Virus record (IMG/VR): IMGVR_UViG_3300007539_000262
Span: 1 to 21,906 of that record
Reading direction: 5' to 3' (one strand)
Length of the DNA: 21,906 bases
From: a virus
Part shown: piece after piece, positions 4,860 through 12,515 of the stretch
Position numbering within the stretch: position 1 is the stretch's first letter
Layout: each line of letters begins with the position of its first letter
Notes under the pieces: model-generated
Seen by the model: only the letters and a program-made list of their open reading frames with translations
What the model was told of the DNA's origin: nothing
Databases searched by the model: none
Made by a program: the position numbers and the translations under genes

Positions 4860-6113
4860 CTATGCGTTACGGAGTTTAAAGTTTATCCAACACCACCCAT
4901 CTGCTCCACCACTCACAAAAATCCGTGGATTGGTGTTTTTGAAGCTATAGCGCTGGTTTTTACCAACGGTTGGACCGACACGTGCCCAACCACCGTTGAC
5001 AAGATCAATTTCTCCGTAAGGATCTTGAACTAGCCAGTGTGTGTCACTATATCCAGTAATAACAATGTAGTGGCCACCACCAACAGGACGAGAAACAGTT
5101 CCATGATGAAGAAGACCGGCAACAACTGGTAATCCTTTGTCAATCTGGGCTTTGATGTCATCTGGAGCTACATTTACGTCGAATTTAGCGTCGACACCTA
5201 ACTCGTCAAGAGCAGCCCGATGCGTAACCTGACGAGTTGTATCACCGTGCTTATTGACGATCTTTAAATAGTCGATGTCGTCGTTAATACCAGGGAGATC
5301 AATGTACTTCAAGCACATCGCAATTGAACTGGTTTGGCACTGACGCCAACCTTCTGGACCGTTGTCTCTTTGATAAAAATATGGGAAATCCCGGAGGTAA
5401 CGTAATTTACCGTCGACAGCGTAAGCCTGTACAGAAGTATCAGTAGTCAAGCCGGACCAGTGATCATCAAAAACCCACCACTTACCAAGTCCGTAACCTA
5501 GCTCCAATAGAGTGTGCTTGTCTTTGTGATCCAAAATTCGACAATTTGGTATCTTTCGACTACCAAACATCTTTACTTTTTGATCTGAGTTGAGCTCACT
5601 TGATGGGCGCACTTCTTTTTTGATCCAGGTATTTTGTTTCGCGACAATGTCAATTAAACCTTCTTTCTGTTTTGGAGGCTCTTTTGTAAATAACTCGACC
5701 TCAGCCTCACGGCGGCGTTTCAAACCCTCAAGTACGCGGCCTCCACCTTTATTCCACCTAGGCATTTCGGCTCGTGCGACTGTATTCGGATCTTCTTTAT
5801 TATTAAGACGCTTCAACAACGTGGATTCACTAAAAGCACCGCCTCCGATATTAAATACAAAGCTTACTAACGCATCAAATTGGTTTTGATTGAGCGAAAT
5901 TTTTACTTTTTGCAAGACAATATCTTCAAACCGCTTTACATCTTTGCGTAAAGTAAATTCAGCTTCGCGTTCGGTTATCTTCAGGCCTGCTTTAACTTCT
6001 GGGCCTGTATGACCATAGCCAATTGTCCACACGCCAGCAGGACAGATATAACTATTGGCACGGAACCCCTCAAAAGTCTTAATCAGGGAAAGACCCGCAT
6101 CTGAAATTTTCAT
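4860..6113 (-). CDS. Two-domain endolysin: GH24 muramidase plus C39-like peptidase
   Basis: This 417-aa protein should cut peptidoglycan at the end of infection. Residues 1-145 form a GH24 lysozyme: LIKTFEG with Glu15, CPAGVWTIGYGHT with Cys24 and Thr30, so the triad reads E-x8-C-x5-T, the known D-to-C variant of phage endolysins, and a closing EGLKRRREAEVELF. Residues about 160-235 form a linker or small beta domain. Residues about 243-412 form a papain-like C39-type peptidase: YFYQRDN, catalytic Cys259 in RQCQTSS, His348 in GGGHYIVITGY and Asp364 in VQDPYG. C39-like cores of this type occur in cyanobacterial proteins; here it may cut peptide cross-links or the protein's own linker. There is no signal peptide, so export would need a holin; the 84-aa membrane protein just upstream fits. 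ATG at 6113 gives the full domain. Confidence 0.9.
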   Translation of the reverse strand: MKISDAGLSLIKTFEGFRANSYICPAGVWTIGYGHTGPEVKAGLKITEREAEFTLRKDVKRFEDIVLQKVKISLNQNQFDALVSFVFNIGGGAFSESTLLKRLNNKEDPNTVARAEMPRWNKGGGRVLEGLKRRREAEVELFTKEPPKQKEGLIDIVAKQNTWIKKEVRPSSELNSDQKVKMFGSRKIPNCRILDHKDKHTLLELGYGLGKWWVFDDHWSGLTTDTSVQAYAVDGKLRYLRDFPYFYQRDNGPEGWRQCQTSSIAMCLKYIDLPGINDDIDYLKIVNKHGDTTRQVTHRAALDELGVDAKFDVNVAPDDIKAQIDKGLPVVAGLLHHGTVSRPVGGGHYIVITGYSDTHWLVQDPYGEIDLVNGGWARVGPTVGKNQRYSFKNTNPRIFVSGGADGWCWINFKLRNA

Positions 6114-6151
6114 TTTGCTATAAATCTTTCTCTACACTGTAGCGTTACATG

Positions 6152-6406
6152 TTATTCTGCGTTCCTGGAAAGACTTATAAGTGTCGTTAATACTCCCATC
6201 ATTACTGTGATTGTACGTGAGTCGACATCAGTACAGCCCATCGGTTGTGGGTCAATGCGCTCACCTTCTGAGGTGCCCACGTATTTGGCATACCATGGCC
6301 AGACTGTCGGGAGCACGTAGAAACGGCACGCAGCCCATTGAATAGTAGACACTAACAAAATAGCTGCAGCACATCCAACAATTGATCGCCACAGCCAGTT
6401 AGTCAT
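6152..6406 (-). CDS. Small membrane protein, candidate holin
   Basis: This 84-aa protein has an N-terminal membrane segment (residues about 6-27, IVGCAAAILLVSTIQWAACR) and a second hydrophobic stretch near the C-terminus (TITVMMGVLTTLISL, about 65-79), with a polar middle. Size, topology and position 38 bases upstream of the endolysin fit a holin, which forms the membrane holes that release the endolysin. No sequence signature proves this, and a spanin or other membrane accessory is possible. It starts 2 bases after the stop of the fibre-like gene upstream. Confidence 0.6.
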   Translation of the reverse strand: MTNWLWRSIVGCAAAILLVSTIQWAACRFYVLPTVWPWYAKYVGTSEGERIDPQPMGCTDVDSRTITVMMGVLTTLISLSRNAE

Positions 6407-6408
6407 TT

Positions 6409-6846
6409 TTAAGTCACCCTGACTTGAACTACAGATCCATTACGGTAAATACCGCCAATGGATACTCCACCAGTGGCAGCTGCTGCGTCGTCTGCGTAAT
6501 TACCAAGACCAGAAAAATTAATCTTGGAAGGCACGACAGTGCCGTCTGATGGAGTGCCAATATTTACTGCGTCGCCACCAATTACACCGAAAAAGCTTAG
6601 TCCACTTGCAGGAGCTGAGGTGAACGTGATTGTATTAGTGCTTACAGTGTAATCGACACCTGGTTCTTGTATTACACCACCAAGAGAAATAATCAACTGG
6701 TTAGCAGTCCCTGCAGTCACATAATATGCGCTGGTGCCAGGGGGGACAGATGTAGTAAAGCTAGTAGTGACTCCATTGAAGCTAGGAGAAATATCTGTTA
6801 GTTTACGCCACTGCCCGCGTGTTGGTTCATTACCGATGTAACTCAC
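6409..6846 (-). CDS. Short tail-fibre/adhesin-like protein
   Basis: The frame opens at an ATG at 6858, but the GTG at 6846 gives a product beginning SYIGNEP after the initiator, which lines up with the N-terminus of the 620-aa fibre (AYLGND). It also leaves 23 bases after a promoter-like TTAGAATA. The product (145 aa) contains the module FNGVTTSF, LIISLGGVIQEPGVDY and APASGLSFFGVIGGDAVNIG, matching residues 24-110 of the large fibre. The C-terminal third is Gly/Ala-rich. It is probably a paralogous tip or attachment protein that evolved from, or recombines with, the fibre N-terminus. Confidence 0.7.
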   Translation of the reverse strand: MSYIGNEPTRGQWRKLTDISPSFNGVTTSFTTSVPPGTSAYYVTAGTANQLIISLGGVIQEPGVDYTVSTNTITFTSAPASGLSFFGVIGGDAVNIGTPSDGTVVPSKINFSGLGNYADDAAAATGGVSIGGIYRNGSVVQVRVT

Positions 6847-6868
6847 AACAATATCCAATCAATCCTGC

Positions 6869-6876
6869 TATTCTAA
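6869..6876 (-). promoter_or_regulatory. TTAGAATA promoter-like motif
   Basis: On the minus strand this octamer (TAGAAT as a -10 hexamer) lies in the noncoding gap between the 44-aa gene and the fibre-like gene, 23 bases before the preferred GTG at 6846. The same motif occurs at three other gene starts in the window. Confidence 0.4.
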
Positions 6877-6903
6877 ATCAACTAGATGCAGAAGAGAAGG
6901 TGA

Positions 6904-7038
6904 CTACTCGTCTACGTCTGGTTCAATCCAACTTGGCCAAACCAGGTCAAACATTGCGGGGCACTCGCCAACATCCTCCTGATTGCTCAGGTCGAGGCTG
7001 GCTTCGCAGTAGTCCTTCCATGCTTCAGAATCAGACAT
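6904..7038 (-). CDS. Small acidic hypothetical protein, 44 aa
   Basis: An ATG at 7038-7036 opens a 44-codon frame ending TAG at 6906-6904. The product starts MSDSEAWKDYCEASLDLSNQ and is strongly acidic with three Trp and two Cys, a composition unlike a random frame. It begins 15 bases after the stop of the 620-aa fibre gene and fills the gap before the next promoter-like motif. The family is not recognised; no strong ribosome-binding site is visible. Confidence 0.55.
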   Translation of the reverse strand: MSDSEAWKDYCEASLDLSNQEDVGECPAMFDLVWPSWIEPDVDE

Positions 7039-7053
7039 AGAAGTGAGTAGGAC

Positions 7054-8916
7054 TTAGATGCCTGCCGCAGTTAAGCGACCTTCCAAATCTTCGATCTTCT
7101 GCAGAGCTTCCTGCAGCGCAGCCGTCAGTAGCGGCACCAGCTTGGACTGGTCAATGCCTTGGTAGACGGGATTGCCATCAGCATCCACTTCATCCTTGAT
7201 GCCAGTGACACATTCAGGGACAACAGCTTGTGCTTCGTGAGCGAGGAATCCATCAACGGTTTTGCCAGGATCAGCAATGAAGCTGAATTGGCTGGGCTTT
7301 AATTGCTTAACGCGATCAGCAGCGCCCGTTAACGGGACAACTTTTTCCTTCAGGCGGTAGTCAGAGGAGGTGTTGTAGGCAGTGGCAGATGCTGTGACTG
7401 AAATTGTGCCAACGGTAACGTTGTCTTTCCTGAGTTCAACAACAGGTCCATCGCTTGTGTTCCTGTTGTAGAATCCTGCTTGACTAGAATTTGCACTAGC
7501 AAAGATAAAGCCAAGGGGGTTTATTTGTACTCCGGCAGTCGTTGCGCTTGGTGTAGCGCCAAAAATAACGGTTCCGTCACTACTAATCCTCATCCGCTCC
7601 GTCGGGCTGCTCGCTCCGTCGGCGGTAGTGGAGAACACTAATCTTGACGGGAGATCGTTTGCGCCACATGTTCCATCGGTATAAGCTTCAATACGCGCAC
7701 CTACAACAAACTCTGTTCCATCATTGCCTTGGAAATTAAGAGCACCTAGTTGGTCACCAGAAGCAGAGCCTACAAGAGTGTTACTACCAACAGTTCCTCC
7801 CTTTGAGCGACAAAGCGAGATAACACCACCGCCATCGCCATCTGTTGCATAGTTATTGACAACAGACAAGAAGCGCTGAGCCGGAGTAATTCCTGCGCCT
7901 TCAAGCAGGATGGCTGCAGAAATTGTTGAGTTAAAGAAGTTTGCACGCGCAGTAGACGTGCCAACTAAAAGCCTGCCGGAGCTGTCGATGCGGGCGCGTT
8001 CAGATGTATTTGTATGGAAAGCAAGTGCGTTGGGCGCACCAAAATTCATTACACCGCTAAGGCTACTAGTCGTTGATCCAGTAGTAGGCGTGCCGCTATA
8101 TGTACCCCAAATGTTTAGATAATTGGTAAGTACCGTGTCTGATTCGCTGTCGCCATTCAGCATCATGCTTAGCATTTTTATCGTGCTGGCATTTGATGCA
8201 TTACGACGCAAAATTAAGCCAGGGTAGTTCCAATTCATTGAATTGGCGAAGGATACCCCAAAATTTGCGTTAATTACGTCAAGAACATAAGCAGGGCTAC
8301 TAGTCCCCAGACCTACCCGACCACTCGCATCAACAAACAACCGCCCAGTGCCATTAGTCGAGATGGCTACTTGATCTGCGCCGGGGGAGTAGATGCCTGT
8401 ATTTGGATCAGAATTGAAAGTAATGACGGGTGCACTAGCCGATCCAAGTGAATTCGCTCTAATTTGACCACTGGCATCAATAATTAAACGGGCAGTACCA
8501 CCAGTTGTTATACCAAGTTGATTAGCGGCCGGATTGTAAACGCCTGTATCTAAGTCACTGTCGAATGTAATGCTCGGAACTGCAGCGGTACCACTTGGAA
8601 AATTGGCGCCTGCATTCACATAGTCAGCACCGGCAAGAATAACGCCAAAGAAATCAACACCACCCGCTGGAGCAGACGCAAAAATAATATTTCCACCGCT
8701 TAACCGAAATCCTTCTGTACCTGAATCATCAGGACGTTGTACTACGCCGTTAACGGAAATTAAACATTGCTGTGAATTGATAGGAGCAGGTATAGGCGCA
8801 ACACCGCTAACAGTTAGCGGAAAACTAGTCAGAACCCCATTAAAGCTGCTGGAAATATCGTCAATATTTCGATAAGTTGGGAACGCAACTTGAAGGTCGT
8901 TACCTAAATAAGCCAC
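7054..8916 (-). CDS. Tail fibre with C-terminal S74 intramolecular chaperone
   Basis: This 620-aa protein has an N-terminal attachment module (SSFNGVLTSF, residues 22-31, LISVNGVVQRP, and GGVDFFGVILAGADYVNAG) shared with the neighbouring 145-aa protein, then two tandem copies of a module with the pattern ITF-x-SD-x-x-TG-x-Y-x-P and RL-x-x-DASG (about 119-200), then a long beta-rich shaft. The last about 104 residues are a peptidase S74 chaperone of endosialidase type: SSDYRLKEKV (517-526) with the predicted self-cleavage serine, DGFLAHEAQ, and a closing coiled coil. Such domains help fibres trimerise and then cut themselves off. The protein should be a host-recognition fibre. The start is a GTG at 8916. 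It is probably translated together with the 111-aa chaperone-like gene upstream. Confidence 0.88.
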   Translation of the reverse strand: MAYLGNDLQVAFPTYRNIDDISSSFNGVLTSFPLTVSGVAPIPAPINSQQCLISVNGVVQRPDDSGTEGFRLSGGNIIFASAPAGGVDFFGVILAGADYVNAGANFPSGTAAVPSITFDSDLDTGVYNPAANQLGITTGGTARLIIDASGQIRANSLGSASAPVITFNSDPNTGIYSPGADQVAISTNGTGRLFVDASGRVGLGTSSPAYVLDVINANFGVSFANSMNWNYPGLILRRNASNASTIKMLSMMLNGDSESDTVLTNYLNIWGTYSGTPTTGSTTSSLSGVMNFGAPNALAFHTNTSERARIDSSGRLLVGTSTARANFFNSTISAAILLEGAGITPAQRFLSVVNNYATDGDGGGVISLCRSKGGTVGSNTLVGSASGDQLGALNFQGNDGTEFVVGARIEAYTDGTCGANDLPSRLVFSTTADGASSPTERMRISSDGTVIFGATPSATTAGVQINPLGFIFASANSSQAGFYNRNTSDGPVVELRKDNVTVGTISVTASATAYNTSSDYRLKEKVVPLTGAADRVKQLKPSQFSFIADPGKTVDGFLAHEAQAVVPECVTGIKDEVDADGNPVYQGIDQSKLVPLLTAALQEALQKIEDLEGRLTAAGI

Positions 8917-8938
8917 AGCAATTGACGTCTACTACAAA

Positions 8939-9274
8939 TTATTCTACCGGATTTGTATTGGGACCAGCAAGTCCAGGAGGTTCAGGCCACTTTAATTTAT
9001 GCAGATTGTGCGGACCATAAGTTTGTGGTAAATCGCGCAATACTTGGCGATATGCTGACCAAGAACGCTGATCTACAGTCGCCCCTGGCGTCATTGTCCA
9101 ATCACTATTTTTGAGTAAGATATCACGCTTTGCACGAACAACATCCCAATTCGTATCTGGGATTGCCAAAATATCTTCTTTGTAAACAGTCACTTTAAGC
9201 TGCTCAACAACTTCTGTTAATTCTTCAAGCTGTTGAGCTAAGGTGATAATGTCGTTATTTTTCGTAAGTCCCAT
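8939..9274 (-). CDS. Tail assembly chaperone / fibre-assembly-like protein
   Basis: This 111-aa protein has an N-terminal coiled coil (TLAQQLEELTEVVEQLKVTV, 11-30) followed by a segment RAKRDILLKNSDWTM (48-62), then WSAYRQVLRDLPQ (72-84) and WPEPPG (96-101). The R-x-x-LL-x-x-SDWT...YRQ-x-LRDLPQ...WP-x-PP pattern is typical of phage tail-assembly chaperone-type proteins found next to fibre genes. It is placed directly upstream of the S74 fibre, which fits a helper in fibre folding or attachment. It starts 2 bases after the stop of the preceding gene. Confidence 0.7.
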   Translation of the reverse strand: MGLTKNNDIITLAQQLEELTEVVEQLKVTVYKEDILAIPDTNWDVVRAKRDILLKNSDWTMTPGATVDQRSWSAYRQVLRDLPQTYGPHNLHKLKWPEPPGLAGPNTNPVE

Positions 9275-9276
9275 AA

Positions 9277-9621
9277 TTACGGGGTCTGCTCAAGATAACT
9301 GACGGTCAAGTCTAACGCAGTCGCCGTATCTGCTCGTGCTTGAAGCTTATCGCTTGCCTGCATAATAATTTTATTCCCGCTAATCAGCTCTAATGTAGAT
9401 CCTGCAGGTATAGGAGCATTCCTAATTAAGTAAACATCATCCCCTGTGTTACGGTCTAAATAAACATCGACATTTGCACTGGTCGAAGTCTTATTAGAAG
9501 CAAGAACGCTAAGTACAATAAGCGTTGCGGTTCCTCCCGCTGTAACGACAGTGGCACTCGGATCGGTAATAGCTGCCGTTACCAAGCTCGCTTTTGAGTC
9601 GTTTTTAAAAGTATTTGCCAT
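9277..9621 (-). CDS. Small beta-sandwich structural protein
   Basis: This 114-aa product starts MANTFKNDSKASLVTAA and has a Gly/Thr/Val-rich body with APIPAGSTLELISGNKIIM (68-86) and a final LDLTVSYLEQTP. This order (MANTFK, beta strands, IPAGS-x-LEL, KI-x-x, L-E-x-T end) matches a family of small virion proteins that I recall from marine phages. It probably forms part of the tail tip or the fibre base. It is coupled on both sides by 1-2 base gaps. Confidence 0.65.
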   Translation of the reverse strand: MANTFKNDSKASLVTAAITDPSATVVTAGGTATLIVLSVLASNKTSTSANVDVYLDRNTGDDVYLIRNAPIPAGSTLELISGNKIIMQASDKLQARADTATALDLTVSYLEQTP

Positions 9622-9622
9622 A

Positions 9623-10027
9623 TCAGCCTAAAGCAACGATAAGAGAAAGGTTGGCAGAGGAGTCAAAATTACCAGTAACCGTGAGGCTGCCATTGACAAC
9701 CATGTTATTGGCAAAAGTTGCAGTACCTGATGAATCTATTGTAACCCTGGCAACACCACCAGTTACAATTGTGATTTGATCTGAACTACCTGAAATAATA
9801 CCCGTATTGGGATCATTTGCAAACTTTAAAGCACAGCTTGACAGGCTGCCAGGCGATAGCGCCATGTTTGTGCCGTCCTGCCGGAGAAGAGGGAACCCAC
9901 CTGCAGTTGTACCATCATGTACGACACAGACATTTTTAGAGGTGTCGACCGTTACTTCACCGCCGACACCGGTAAAAACCGCTGTCTCACCAGTTGTACC
10001 GCGACGGAATTGTACTTGTGTAGACAT
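9623..10027 (-). CDS. Short fibre protein with Mtd-like N-terminal module
   Basis: This 134-aa protein begins with QVQFRRGTTGETAVFTG (4-20), then GGEVTVDTSKNVCVVHDGTT and GGFPLLR, the pattern of the N-terminal attachment domain seen in major tropism determinant and many fibre proteins. A second module (LKFANDPNTGIISGSSDQ, then VARVTIDSSG) is also present twice in the 620-aa fibre. It is probably an adaptor that fixes fibres to the baseplate. It starts with ATG at 10027 after a weak TAGGATAG ribosome-binding site. Confidence 0.72.
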   Translation of the reverse strand: MSTQVQFRRGTTGETAVFTGVGGEVTVDTSKNVCVVHDGTTAGGFPLLRQDGTNMALSPGSLSSCALKFANDPNTGIISGSSDQITIVTGGVARVTIDSSGTATFANNMVVNGSLTVTGNFDSSANLSLIVALG

Positions 10028-10031
10028 GTTT

Positions 10032-11240
10032 CTATCCTAAAGCAATTGCAATTTCAGTAGCAAATTCTTGAGTTGCAGCAGTACCAGTTTCATCTGGGAG
10101 TGTAAAAGTACGATCCGCAGTGGGATCAACAACAGTGACAAGCGTTTCAAATGCATCCGCAGTCGCACCTTCGAATGTAATGCCACTACTGTTCAACACG
10201 ATGCTATTGGCCGCGCCGCTAGCGCCAACGTAAATTGAATCAGAGGTGAAAGATAAGAGTCCTGCAATAGTTGTTGCCGTACTTCCTAGTGCAATTGATG
10301 TAGAACCTAAGGTAAAACTAGAGTTCTGAAGTTGACTGTTTGGAATATTGCTAGTGCCGAACTCACCGGTCGTGCTGTTGTAGGTCAAACCAGAACCAAC
10401 AGCAACACTGAGATGTGCTCGAACCTCGGAAGCAGATGGACCTACATACGTAATAACACCAGTGGAATTGTCGTAACTTAATGAACCATCGCCACCAGAA
10501 TCTGTAACCGAGATCGCACCACGAATGTTTGCATCAGTTACAACGGCATATGTAAAGGCGCCAGTTGCTGAGTTATAGGTGAGGCTGCCATATCCTGTTC
10601 CCGTATCGCCAGCGCTTAACGTCGAGAGAAGGGCAACAGTTCCTGTTGCATCCGGCAGTGTGATTGTCCGCGCAACCGTCGGATCAGTAGGAACAATTGT
10701 TGTGAGAACTCCATCCCCTGTGGCACCTTCAAAGGCGATGCCACTGGCACTAAGTTGAATACTATTAGCAGCTCCAGCTGCACCAACATTCAACGTAGTG
10801 CTCGCGACTAATGTCGTTGAGGTTAGGCTCGTCAGACCTGTAAATATTGTCTCTGTAGCACCAAGCGAGACATTGGTTGAACCTAAAGTAAAAGAGCTAT
10901 TAGCAAGTTGGGCATTTGGAATAGCATTAGTTCCAAACTCTCCGGTCGTGCTGTTATACGTTAAACCGGAGCCAGCAGCAACGCTAAGGTGAGCCCTTGC
11001 CTCAGCAGCAGATGGTCCCGTATAAGTTATTACACCTGTCGAATTATCGTAAGCTAAGGAACCATCACCGCCCAGATCGGTAACAGAAACCGAAGCACGT
11101 GCCCGGCTATCCAGATAATAAAGATTAGTACCTTCAGTCAGATTTGTTGTTGTATTACCAGCAAAATCAAGGCCATCCGTCGGAGTATTTACCTCCTGGA
11201 ATAAGCCATTTACCAGAGCTATCGCTTTACGTGTAGTCAT
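10032..11240 (-). CDS. Repetitive tail-fibre shaft protein with internal duplication
   Basis: This 402-aa protein has a short N-terminus (TDGLDFAGNTTTNLTEGTN, 21-39, then LYYLDSRARA), found in other phage fibres, followed by two long copies of the same unit at residues about 51-205 and 243-389. Each copy contains SVTD-x-GGDGSL, NSTGVITY, RAHLSVA, GLTYNSTTGEFGT, NSSFTLGST and ITF/IAFEGAT and closes with LPD-x-TGT. The body is beta-rich with no Cys, as expected for a trimeric shaft. The duplication is also visible in the DNA (about 10080-10511 and 10640-11087). It probably extends the fibre. The end (EIAIALG) resembles that of the next gene (SLIVALG). Confidence 0.78.
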   Translation of the reverse strand: MTTRKAIALVNGLFQEVNTPTDGLDFAGNTTTNLTEGTNLYYLDSRARASVSVTDLGGDGSLAYDNSTGVITYTGPSAAEARAHLSVAAGSGLTYNSTTGEFGTNAIPNAQLANSSFTLGSTNVSLGATETIFTGLTSLTSTTLVASTTLNVGAAGAANSIQLSASGIAFEGATGDGVLTTIVPTDPTVARTITLPDATGTVALLSTLSAGDTGTGYGSLTYNSATGAFTYAVVTDANIRGAISVTDSGGDGSLSYDNSTGVITYVGPSASEVRAHLSVAVGSGLTYNSTTGEFGTSNIPNSQLQNSSFTLGSTSIALGSTATTIAGLLSFTSDSIYVGASGAANSIVLNSSGITFEGATADAFETLVTVVDPTADRTFTLPDETGTAATQEFATEIAIALG

Positions 11241-11241
11241 G

Positions 11242-11769
11242 TCAACTCAGTAAAATAGGAGGCTCGAGCTGGATGGCTAACTCACTGCCCGAGACAGCCT
11301 CACCGACTCGAACAACGTAATGACCAGCTGTCGTAGGAGCAGTTGTAGTAATTGCGCCGTATCCTCCAGTAGCCAGGAAATAGTGGTCTCCTGCATCCAA
11401 GCCAGAAATGGCTTCAATTCCAGTCACCAAAACCTTTACGGTCTCACCAGTAAGTTTACTTGTGTCGGCAAAACCAACAACATAAGCTTCATCTAAAGTT
11501 CCGCTCGCAGTTGCACGTCCAACTAAACCATCGCTAGAACGTAGATATAAAGCATCACCTTGAGAGACATCTTCAAATGTCACCGCGTCAAATCCAACAC
11601 GAAAAGGAATTACGGTTGGAAAGCCGTCTTTAAGATCAATTAGAGCATCTACTAAACCACGGTAATTAGGAGCGTAAGGTGATCTCGACATGGTAAAGCC
11701 ATTGCCCTGCATGAGGTCAACAAGAACTGCCAGGGCACCTTCAATATTAGGATCGTATCCTGTTGCCAC
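11242..11769 (-). CDS. Tail/baseplate accessory protein
   Basis: This 175-aa protein has an N-terminal helix (EGALAVLVDLMQ, residues 10-21) and a beta-rich body with FRVGFDAVTFEDVSQGDALY (56-75), TVKVLVTGIEAISGLDAGDH and a closing TTAGHYVVRVGEAVSG ending in PPILLS. The V-x-G-x-A...VKVLV-x-G...GL-x-x-G-x-x-Y-x-L...TTAGH arrangement recurs in phage fibre-associated proteins. It starts at GTG (11769), 24 bases after the TAGAAT core of a promoter-like motif, and is the first gene of the fibre block on this side of the divergent promoter region. The exact role is not known. Confidence 0.65.
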   Translation of the reverse strand: MATGYDPNIEGALAVLVDLMQGNGFTMSRSPYAPNYRGLVDALIDLKDGFPTVIPFRVGFDAVTFEDVSQGDALYLRSSDGLVGRATASGTLDEAYVVGFADTSKLTGETVKVLVTGIEAISGLDAGDHYFLATGGYGAITTTAPTTAGHYVVRVGEAVSGSELAIQLEPPILLS

Positions 11770-11792
11770 GTCCTTGTTAATTTCCTAGATCC

Positions 11793-11799
11793 ATTCTAA
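11793..11799 (-). promoter_or_regulatory. TTAGAAT promoter-like motif (minus arm of divergent pair)
   Basis: The minus-strand TTAGAAT lies 23-24 bases before the GTG of the 175-aa gene and is preceded by GCGAT, as is similar for the copy at 6869 (TTGAT). It forms a perfect 7-bp inverted repeat with the copy at 11813-11819. It could be a -10 element, an operator half-site, or both. Confidence 0.45.
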
Positions 11800-11812
11800 A
11801 TCGCTACATACC

Positions 11813-11819
11813 TTAGAAT
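11813..11819 (+). promoter_or_regulatory. TTAGAAT promoter-like motif (plus arm of divergent pair)
   Basis: TTAGAATAGG on the plus strand lies 20 bases before the GTG of the coiled-coil gene at 11839. With the minus-strand copy 13 bases away it makes a symmetric divergent control region, in which the -35 zone of each promoter overlaps the -10 of the other. Confidence 0.45.
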
Positions 11820-11838
11820 AGGAAAAAATATTTTTACA

Positions 11839-12087
11839 GTGACGCCAGAGTTAATCGCGGCAGTTTTGTCTGGCAGCGCTGGTGCCTTCGCCGGTCTGTC
11901 TAAAGCGCTGTCAAATTTTAACAGAAAAATCGAAAGTCGCTTCGAAGCGCTCGAACAAGAGATCGACAATCTTCAAGAACGTGTCATTCAAAATTACGTT
12001 CTGAAAGAGGATTTTTTACGTGAAGTTCAAGCCGTTCACGTAAAGTTAGATCGCATCCTTGACCATATCCTTAACCACCCACACTGA
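11839..12087 (+). CDS. Single-helix membrane/coiled-coil protein, only plus-strand gene in the tail block
   Basis: The 82-aa product starts at GTG (11839). Residues 5-24 (LIAAVLSGSAGAFAGLSKAL) are hydrophobic and small-residue-rich, followed by a clear coiled coil (IESRFEALEQEIDNLQERVI, 31-50) and an end LDRILDHILNHPH. The layout (one membrane-like segment, then a coiled coil) is like XhlA-type holin partners or spanin-like lysis proteins, but no diagnostic motif is seen. It is on the strand opposite to all neighbours, has its own promoter-like motif, and its stop abuts the stop of the convergent 141-aa gene. This separate control suggests a role or timing different from the tail genes. Confidence 0.65.
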   Translation: MTPELIAAVLSGSAGAFAGLSKALSNFNRKIESRFEALEQEIDNLQERVIQNYVLKEDFLREVQAVHVKLDRILDHILNHPH

Positions 12088-12513
12088 TTAAATAGCAATC
12101 CAGGCAGCCGTCGCAGAATCATACATAAATAATCCTGGTACTAACTTATCGTAATGAAGCTGGCCATCAGTAGGGTTGATTGGCTTGCCATTGCTATTGG
12201 AAGCAACAGCCTTTGGCGTTTGCCACGATGTGCCATCATACAACTTAAAGATACGAGTACTTGACGTATCCAACCAGGATTCCCCTTTGCTGAATGATGT
12301 AAAGCCAACAGCTGGAGTGTTAGGTGCCGTCGCCCCAATGAATGTAGGGCCTACCTTAATTAAGCCCGTTGATGGCGAAGCAGTATTATCTGCATAGAAC
12401 AGACCTGGATCCGTAACATTGAAATTAAGGGCTAACTCACCTGCGCCCAATCGAATTGGGAATGGCCTGTCAAAGGCAACAGAAGAACGCCTCGACAGAA
12501 TCTGAACAGCCAT
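12088..12513 (-). CDS. Fibre/baseplate-associated structural protein
   Basis: This 141-aa protein carries the N-terminal pattern RRSSVAFDRPFPIRLGAGEL (8-27), ALNFN, DPGLFYAD, LIKVGPTFIGATAPN and a middle GESWLDTSSTRIFKLYDGTSW (77-97), which also occurs in phage fibres as a short module for attachment to the tail. It ends LFMYDSATAAWIAI. It is probably a small fibre or a connector between the tail and longer fibres. It lies 2 bases after the large 765-aa gene and ends against the plus-strand coiled-coil gene. Confidence 0.7.
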   Translation of the reverse strand: MAVQILSRRSSVAFDRPFPIRLGAGELALNFNVTDPGLFYADNTASPSTGLIKVGPTFIGATAPNTPAVGFTSFSKGESWLDTSSTRIFKLYDGTSWQTPKAVASNSNGKPINPTDGQLHYDKLVPGLFMYDSATAAWIAI

Positions 12514-12515
12514 AA

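Noticed and set aside
9623-10027. Possible diversity-generating retroelement, because of the Mtd-like N-terminal module
   Set aside because: No reverse transcriptase, template repeat or variable C-type-lectin end is visible in the window.
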